NCBI RefSeq assembly: GCF_000423765.1
Contig: NZ_AUIP01000014.1
Location: 1 to 64,000, forward strand
DNA from: Streptococcus porci DSM 23759
GTDB lineage: Bacteria > Bacillota > Bacilli > Lactobacillales > Streptococcaceae
DNA length: 64,000 bases
Direction: 5' to 3'
A program made the translations under genes and the position numbers. Positions 61,115 through 64,000 of this stretch are shown piece by piece. The notes beneath the pieces were generated by a model. That model searched no databases. It saw nothing but the letters and a program-made list of their open reading frames with translations, and was not told the DNA's origin. Each line of letters begins with the position of its first letter. Position 1 is the stretch's first letter.

Positions 61115-61988
61115 ACAAGAGGTTGAAAAGTTTCAGTTTTATCAATTTCCAAAGTGGCTGTGGCAAGAGCCGTATTGCGATTTATCTTTGCAGGCAAAGA
61201 CTGTTTATACTTTTCTTTATGATCGCTTATCTTTATCTCTAAAAAATAAGTGGTATGACAAGGATGGCAAAATTTATATTTTGTTCTCTAATGAAAATCT
61301 TGCCTCTAGAATTGGTGGTTTGAATTGCTCGGTACCAACTATTATAAAAGCAAAAAAGGAACTGGCTAATGCAGGGCTTTTGAAAGAGGTTCGTCAGGGT
61401 CTTAATTTATCAAATCGTCTTTATTTGCTGGGGCCAAAAGTTTCACATGAGAACTTAACGGATTTTAATACTGAATTAAAAAATATTAAACACAGAACTA
61501 AAGATTTTTTAATTCAAGACGACAAAAAATTTAAGACTAATAAGACTGAAAGTATCAAGACTGAAAATAGTAATACTAATATTGATGATATGACCGAGGT
61601 TATTCTTTCATTCCAAAAAGCTTTCAGAGGTCATACTCCGACGCCGTTTCAATTTGAGGATTTGACCAAATTCCATCAGGAGGATGGGTTGAGCGTTGAA
61701 ATTATCATTGAGGCTATCAAGCGAACGTCAAATAATAATGCTAATTACAATTACCTGCAAGGAATTTTGAAAAATTGGGCTCGTAAGGGTATCAGGACGA
61801 TGGAGCAGGTGCTTGCTGATGATGCTAACTTTGAGCAACGGAAAAATAGTAGGAGCTCTGCTATTGTCCCGGAGAAATCAAATGTGCCAGAGTGGAGCAA
61901 TCAGGACTACAAGAATGAAACAAGTCCTGAGAAAATGGCAGAGCTTGAAAGAAAGAAGTCTGAGATGCTCAAGAGGTTGGAGAAATAA
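61095..61988 (+). CDS. Phage replication initiator (RepA N-terminal domain, DnaD-like C-terminus)
   Basis: This 297-residue protein begins with a RepA-type replication initiator domain: FQFYQFPKWLW, AKTVYTFLYDRLSLSLKNKW, LGGLNCSVP-like winged helix region, GPKVSHENL. A polar linker with repeated KTE/NTN residues follows (about 130-165). A DnaD-like segment comes next (VEIIIEAIKRTSNNNANYNYLQGILKNWARKGIRT), which recruits the host helicase loader. The C-terminus is charged. The phage origin may lie in the linker-coding part, but no clear iterons are seen. Confidence 0.85.
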   Translation: MTETYYKQEVEKFQFYQFPKWLWQEPYCDLSLQAKTVYTFLYDRLSLSLKNKWYDKDGKIYILFSNENLASRIGGLNCSVPTIIKAKKELANAGLLKEVRQGLNLSNRLYLLGPKVSHENLTDFNTELKNIKHRTKDFLIQDDKKFKTNKTESIKTENSNTNIDDMTEVILSFQKAFRGHTPTPFQFEDLTKFHQEDGLSVEIIIEAIKRTSNNNANYNYLQGILKNWARKGIRTMEQVLADDANFEQRKNSRSSAIVPEKSNVPEWSNQDYKNETSPEKMAELERKKSEMLKRLEK

Positions 61989-62185
61989 TGTTTATTTTAA
62001 AGCATGCTGGTCGTGAAAACAAGCCTTATCTGATGTCAGCCACTATTAGTCTGACCGGTTTAGAGGTTTCGTTTTCGGACGAGGCAAAAGCTAAGCGGTT
62101 TGTGAGTCGTGGCGCTGCGGTGCAAGTGCTCCATGCGCTTTATAAGTCCTACGGGCAGTTTTATCCTGTGGAAGTGGATTGTTAG
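61988..62185 (+). CDS. Small phage protein, 65 residues
   Basis: ATG 61988 overlaps the stop of the replication gene by one base. The product (FILKHAGRENKPYLMSATISLTGLEVSFSDEAKAKRFVSRGAAVQV...) looks like a small beta-alpha domain. Function unknown. Confidence 0.7.
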   Translation: MFILKHAGRENKPYLMSATISLTGLEVSFSDEAKAKRFVSRGAAVQVLHALYKSYGQFYPVEVDC

Positions 62186-62194
62186 GAGGTATTG

Positions 62195-62344
62195 ATGATT
62201 ATTGGGGTTGCAAGTGCACAGATAAAGCTGGCCAAGGATTTTTTGGCCAGTAGAAATGACAATCCTGACTATCTTCAAGGGCTTGAGGTTATGCAAGAGT
62301 TGTTAATAGCTCAGTTAGCGGAAAATATGGAGGATTGTCTATGA
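62195..62344 (+). CDS. Small phage protein, 49 residues
   Basis: ATG 62195 follows TTAGGAGGTATTG, a strong site. The product (IIGVASAQIKLAKDFLASRNDNPDYLQGLEVMQELL...) is helical and acidic. Its stop overlaps the next ATG by 4 bases, supporting a real, coupled gene. Confidence 0.65.
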   Translation: MIIGVASAQIKLAKDFLASRNDNPDYLQGLEVMQELLIAQLAENMEDCL

Positions 62345-62553
62345 TTGAACTTTATTTTATCTACAACGGTCACCGCAGGTTTTATCTGGGTAGTTTCTGC
62401 CACATTCATAGCGCAGTCAAGGCGCTAAAGGAACATCAGGCAAGTAGCTCTGCCATTAACCGTCCAACTTTTGCTAAGAGCATGAGCGGGGATAATATCA
62501 GGGTGGATTATGGTGCGAGGGATTGTTATTACTTGATAGTGAAAGGGGAGTAA
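62341..62553 (+). CDS. Phage hypothetical protein, 70 residues
   Basis: ATG 62341 (ATGA overlap with the preceding gene; GGAGG upstream) is preferred over a TTG six bases earlier. The product starts IELYFIYNGHRRFYLGSFCH. No family is recognised. Confidence 0.65.
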   Translation: MIELYFIYNGHRRFYLGSFCHIHSAVKALKEHQASSSAINRPTFAKSMSGDNIRVDYGARDCYYLIVKGE

Positions 62554-62557
62554 TGCT

Positions 62558-62734
62558 TTGGTAAATAAAATTCAACCGTCGTATACTGTGACGGTCTATA
62601 GTCAGATTGACAGAAGTGTCCGAGATACGCATTATTTTGAAACTGAGATTGAGGCTAGGGTGGCTAGGGTTTTGCTTGCTGATAAGTGGAGAGATGAGCT
62701 TTGTGATGTAGAGATAGAGGTTGTTTATGAGTAA
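62558..62734 (+). CDS. Phage hypothetical protein, 58 residues
   Basis: TTG 62558, preceded by AAAGGGGAG, opens VNKIQPSYTVTVYSQIDRSVR, continues with DTHYFETEIEARVARVLL and ends EIEVVYE. It overlaps the next gene by 8 bases. The tight chain of overlaps supports it. Confidence 0.6.
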   Translation: MVNKIQPSYTVTVYSQIDRSVRDTHYFETEIEARVARVLLADKWRDELCDVEIEVVYE

Positions 62735-63008
62735 AGACTATAAACTACATTTGCTGATACTTAATATCTTTATCCTTGGCTTTGTCATCGGCTATTTTGC
62801 ACCTCACGACGAGCCACGTCCGATTGTCTACACCGTCGATAATGCAGGCGGTCTGATGACCGGCAAAATTACAGATAAGGAAATCATAGACGGACGCTAC
62901 ACGGTCACGGTCGGCGCTTACGGAAAGTTTCTTGTGACAAAAGAGCAGTACGAGAGTCTTAAGATCGGTGACCCGATACCAGAGTATTTGAAAGGACGGG
63001 GGAGTTGA
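62727..63008 (+). CDS. DUF1372-like phage protein with membrane anchor
   Basis: This 93-residue protein has an N-terminal helix (LLILNIFILGFVIGYF) and a C-terminal OB-like beta domain (MTGKITDKEIIDGRYTVTVGAYGKFLVTKEQYESLKIGDPIPEYL), matching DUF1372 proteins of streptococcal phages. ATG 62727 is chosen over a TTG upstream. Function unknown. Confidence 0.75.
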   Translation: MSKDYKLHLLILNIFILGFVIGYFAPHDEPRPIVYTVDNAGGLMTGKITDKEIIDGRYTVTVGAYGKFLVTKEQYESLKIGDPIPEYLKGRGS

Positions 63009-63009
63009 T

Positions 63010-63759
63010 GTGAAATTTGAACTTTTTAATGACCATTTCGAAAATGCAAAACGTTACAACATTCCACGGGCGCAGTTGATTATTGCTGATATACCGTATA
63101 ACCTCGGCAATAATGCCTATGCCAGTGACCCTAGATGGTATAAGGATGGTGATAACAGCAACGGGGAGAGTAAGTTAGCAGGTAAATCGTTCTTTGACAC
63201 GGACAACGATTTTAAAATTAACAATTTCTTTGATTTTTGCAGTCGGCTTTTGAAGAAGGAACCGAAAGAAAAAGGCAAAGCGCCAGCAATGATTGTTTTC
63301 CATGCCTGGCAACAACGGGACATGGTTATTGAGTGTGGTAAGAAGCACGGTTTTAACAATGCTTACCCGCTCTACTTTACCAAGAAATCTAGCCCGCAGG
63401 TTTTGAAAGCTAACATGAAGATTGTGGGCGCTGTGGAAGAGGCTACGGTATTGTATCGTGATAAGCTACCAAAATTTAACAACAACGGCGCTATGATACT
63501 CAATCATGCGCCGTGGGAGAAGGATAGCTCATATCCGGTTATCCACCCAACGCAGAAGCCAATTCCTGTGCTGAAACGGTTAATTGAAATCTTTACAGAT
63601 GAGGGGGATGTGGTTATTGACCCAGTGGCAGGTAGCGGAAGCACACTTCGGGCAGCAATTGAGATGAATCGGTCAGCCTATGGTTTTGAAATCAAGAAGG
63701 ATTTTTACAAGAAGGCAAAAGAGCAGATGTTGTCTAGCTACCAGCCCAGTTTATTTTGA
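63010..63759 (+). CDS. Phage DNA methyltransferase (N4/N6 type)
   Basis: This 249-residue methyltransferase has the catalytic motif IV as DIPYNLG (a DPPY variant) near the N-terminus and the SAM motif DPVAGSGSTLRAAIEMNRSAYGFEI near the C-terminus, which is the beta-class order. It probably protects phage DNA from host restriction; no partner endonuclease is next to it. GTG 63010 follows GGGGGAGTTGAT. The target sequence is not predictable. Confidence 0.88.
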   Translation: MKFELFNDHFENAKRYNIPRAQLIIADIPYNLGNNAYASDPRWYKDGDNSNGESKLAGKSFFDTDNDFKINNFFDFCSRLLKKEPKEKGKAPAMIVFHAWQQRDMVIECGKKHGFNNAYPLYFTKKSSPQVLKANMKIVGAVEEATVLYRDKLPKFNNNGAMILNHAPWEKDSSYPVIHPTQKPIPVLKRLIEIFTDEGDVVIDPVAGSGSTLRAAIEMNRSAYGFEIKKDFYKKAKEQMLSSYQPSLF

Positions 63760-63804
63760 GAGGGTGGAGCAGATGACGGTATATGATTTTTTGGAGGAAA
63801 TACA

Positions 63805-64000
63805 ATGACAGAAGAAAACAAAAAATTTGCAGAATTGGATAAGGTGCATCAGCTACTAAAAGCAGTTGAGTGCGAGGACTTGATGGCACCTATGACCGTA
63901 GGTCAACAAATACTATCCATAATTAACGATTTACACAAAGATGAGGAGCAATTTGGCGGACAGTTGCTGTTGCCATCGCCTGACAATACCTATAATTTCG
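63805..64000 (+). CDS. Phage hypothetical protein, N-terminal part (runs off the right edge)
   Basis: ATG 63805 follows TTGGAGGAAATAC and stays open to base 64000. It encodes TEENKKFAELDKVHQLLKAV and continues helical and acidic for at least 65 residues. No family is recognised from this part. Confidence 0.55.
   Translation, partial: MTEENKKFAELDKVHQLLKAVECEDLMAPMTVGQQILSIINDLHKDEEQFGGQLLLPSPDNTYNF

Larger units (their letters stand above)
51141..64000. mobile_element. Prophage (left end, lysogeny and early region) integrated at tRNA-Ser
   Basis: The element begins at the 3' end of tRNA-Ser and runs off the right edge. It shows the normal temperate-phage order: integrase, lysogenic-conversion genes and repressor on the minus strand; then Cro, antirepressor, replication protein and DNA methyltransferase on the plus strand. 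The left attachment core is inferred to lie in TTCGAATCCCCTCCTCTCC of the tRNA. The right attachment site and structural genes are outside the window. Confidence 0.9.

Noticed and set aside
61095-61988. A phage origin with iterons inside the replication gene
   Set aside because: The linker-coding part is repetitive (AAGACTGAAA-like words), but no regular iterons of constant spacing were seen.

Overview
The window looks like the chromosome of a Streptococcus, most like the salivarius/mutans end of the genus; the species cannot be fixed from the sequence alone. The evidence is a manLMN mannose PTS with manO beside it, an adcRCB zinc operon with an AdcR box, a partial TCA operon (citB-citZ-icd), brpA, ecsAB-ccrZ-trmB, an Rgg/SHP quorum-sensing pair, and IS1182 and ISL3 insertion-sequence debris. 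Many small defects (frameshifts, one opal codon, IS fragments) point to a genome undergoing reductive decay.

Layout. 1-5 kb (minus strand): the start of an IS1182-type transposase, then manO, manA and manLMN. 5-9.4 kb: a membrane protein, a purine permease, and tsaE-GNAT-brpA. 9.5 kb: an ISL3 remnant that marks a probable synteny breakpoint. 9.9-14.4 kb: a ribosome-assembly and NAD cluster, yqeG-yqeH-yhbY-nadD-yqeK-(pseudogene)-rsfS. 14.7-22 kb: methyltransferase, tmcAL, an HhH glycosylase, ilvD, a Nudix hydrolase, prmA-rsmE. 22.3-27.3 kb: citB (with an N-terminal frameshift in an A6 tract), citZ, icd. 27.6-32.3 kb: malR, a lysE relic, a maltose/glucose-type PTS EIICB and a phosphatase-family gene. 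32.3-35.2 kb: ispE and adcRCB. 35.4-38.8 kb: an XRE-controlled operon of membrane proteins, an ABC exporter and a CPBP protease. 39.1-40.9 kb: a decayed IS1182 element with intact 20-bp inverted repeats.

40.9-46.6 kb is a complete RiPP cluster. It has an SHP pheromone, an Rgg regulator, a radical SAM/SPASM enzyme, a 29-residue precursor with two Asn-x-x-Cys motifs (NASC and NGNC) not previously picked out as a gene, and two ABC exporters. It fits the NxxC class of streptococcal radical-SAM RiPPs, for which Asn-Cys beta-thioether crosslinks are known. 47.0-51.0 kb returns to core genes: hit, ecsAB, ccrZ, trmB and tRNA-Ser.

From 51.1 kb to the right edge lies a prophage integrated at the 3' end of tRNA-Ser(GGA). 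Its lysogeny arm (minus strand) carries the integrase, two tandem Abi_2 (AbiD/AbiF-type HEPN) proteins, a lipoprotein and a CI-like repressor. Each Abi_2 gene is preceded by its own short promoter-hairpin-terminator unit, which I call as a paired small RNA; the two RNAs share architecture and show compensatory changes in their first hairpin. 50-bp terminator-like direct repeats bound these cassettes. The early arm (plus strand) carries very small proteins, Cro, an antirepressor, a DUF771 protein, a RepA/DnaD-type replication protein, a DUF1372 protein and a DNA methyltransferase. It is interrupted twice by minus-strand membrane proteins that overlap tail-to-tail with small plus-strand membrane proteins.

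The two systems most worth follow-up are the NxxC RiPP cluster and the twin Abi_2/small-RNA modules.
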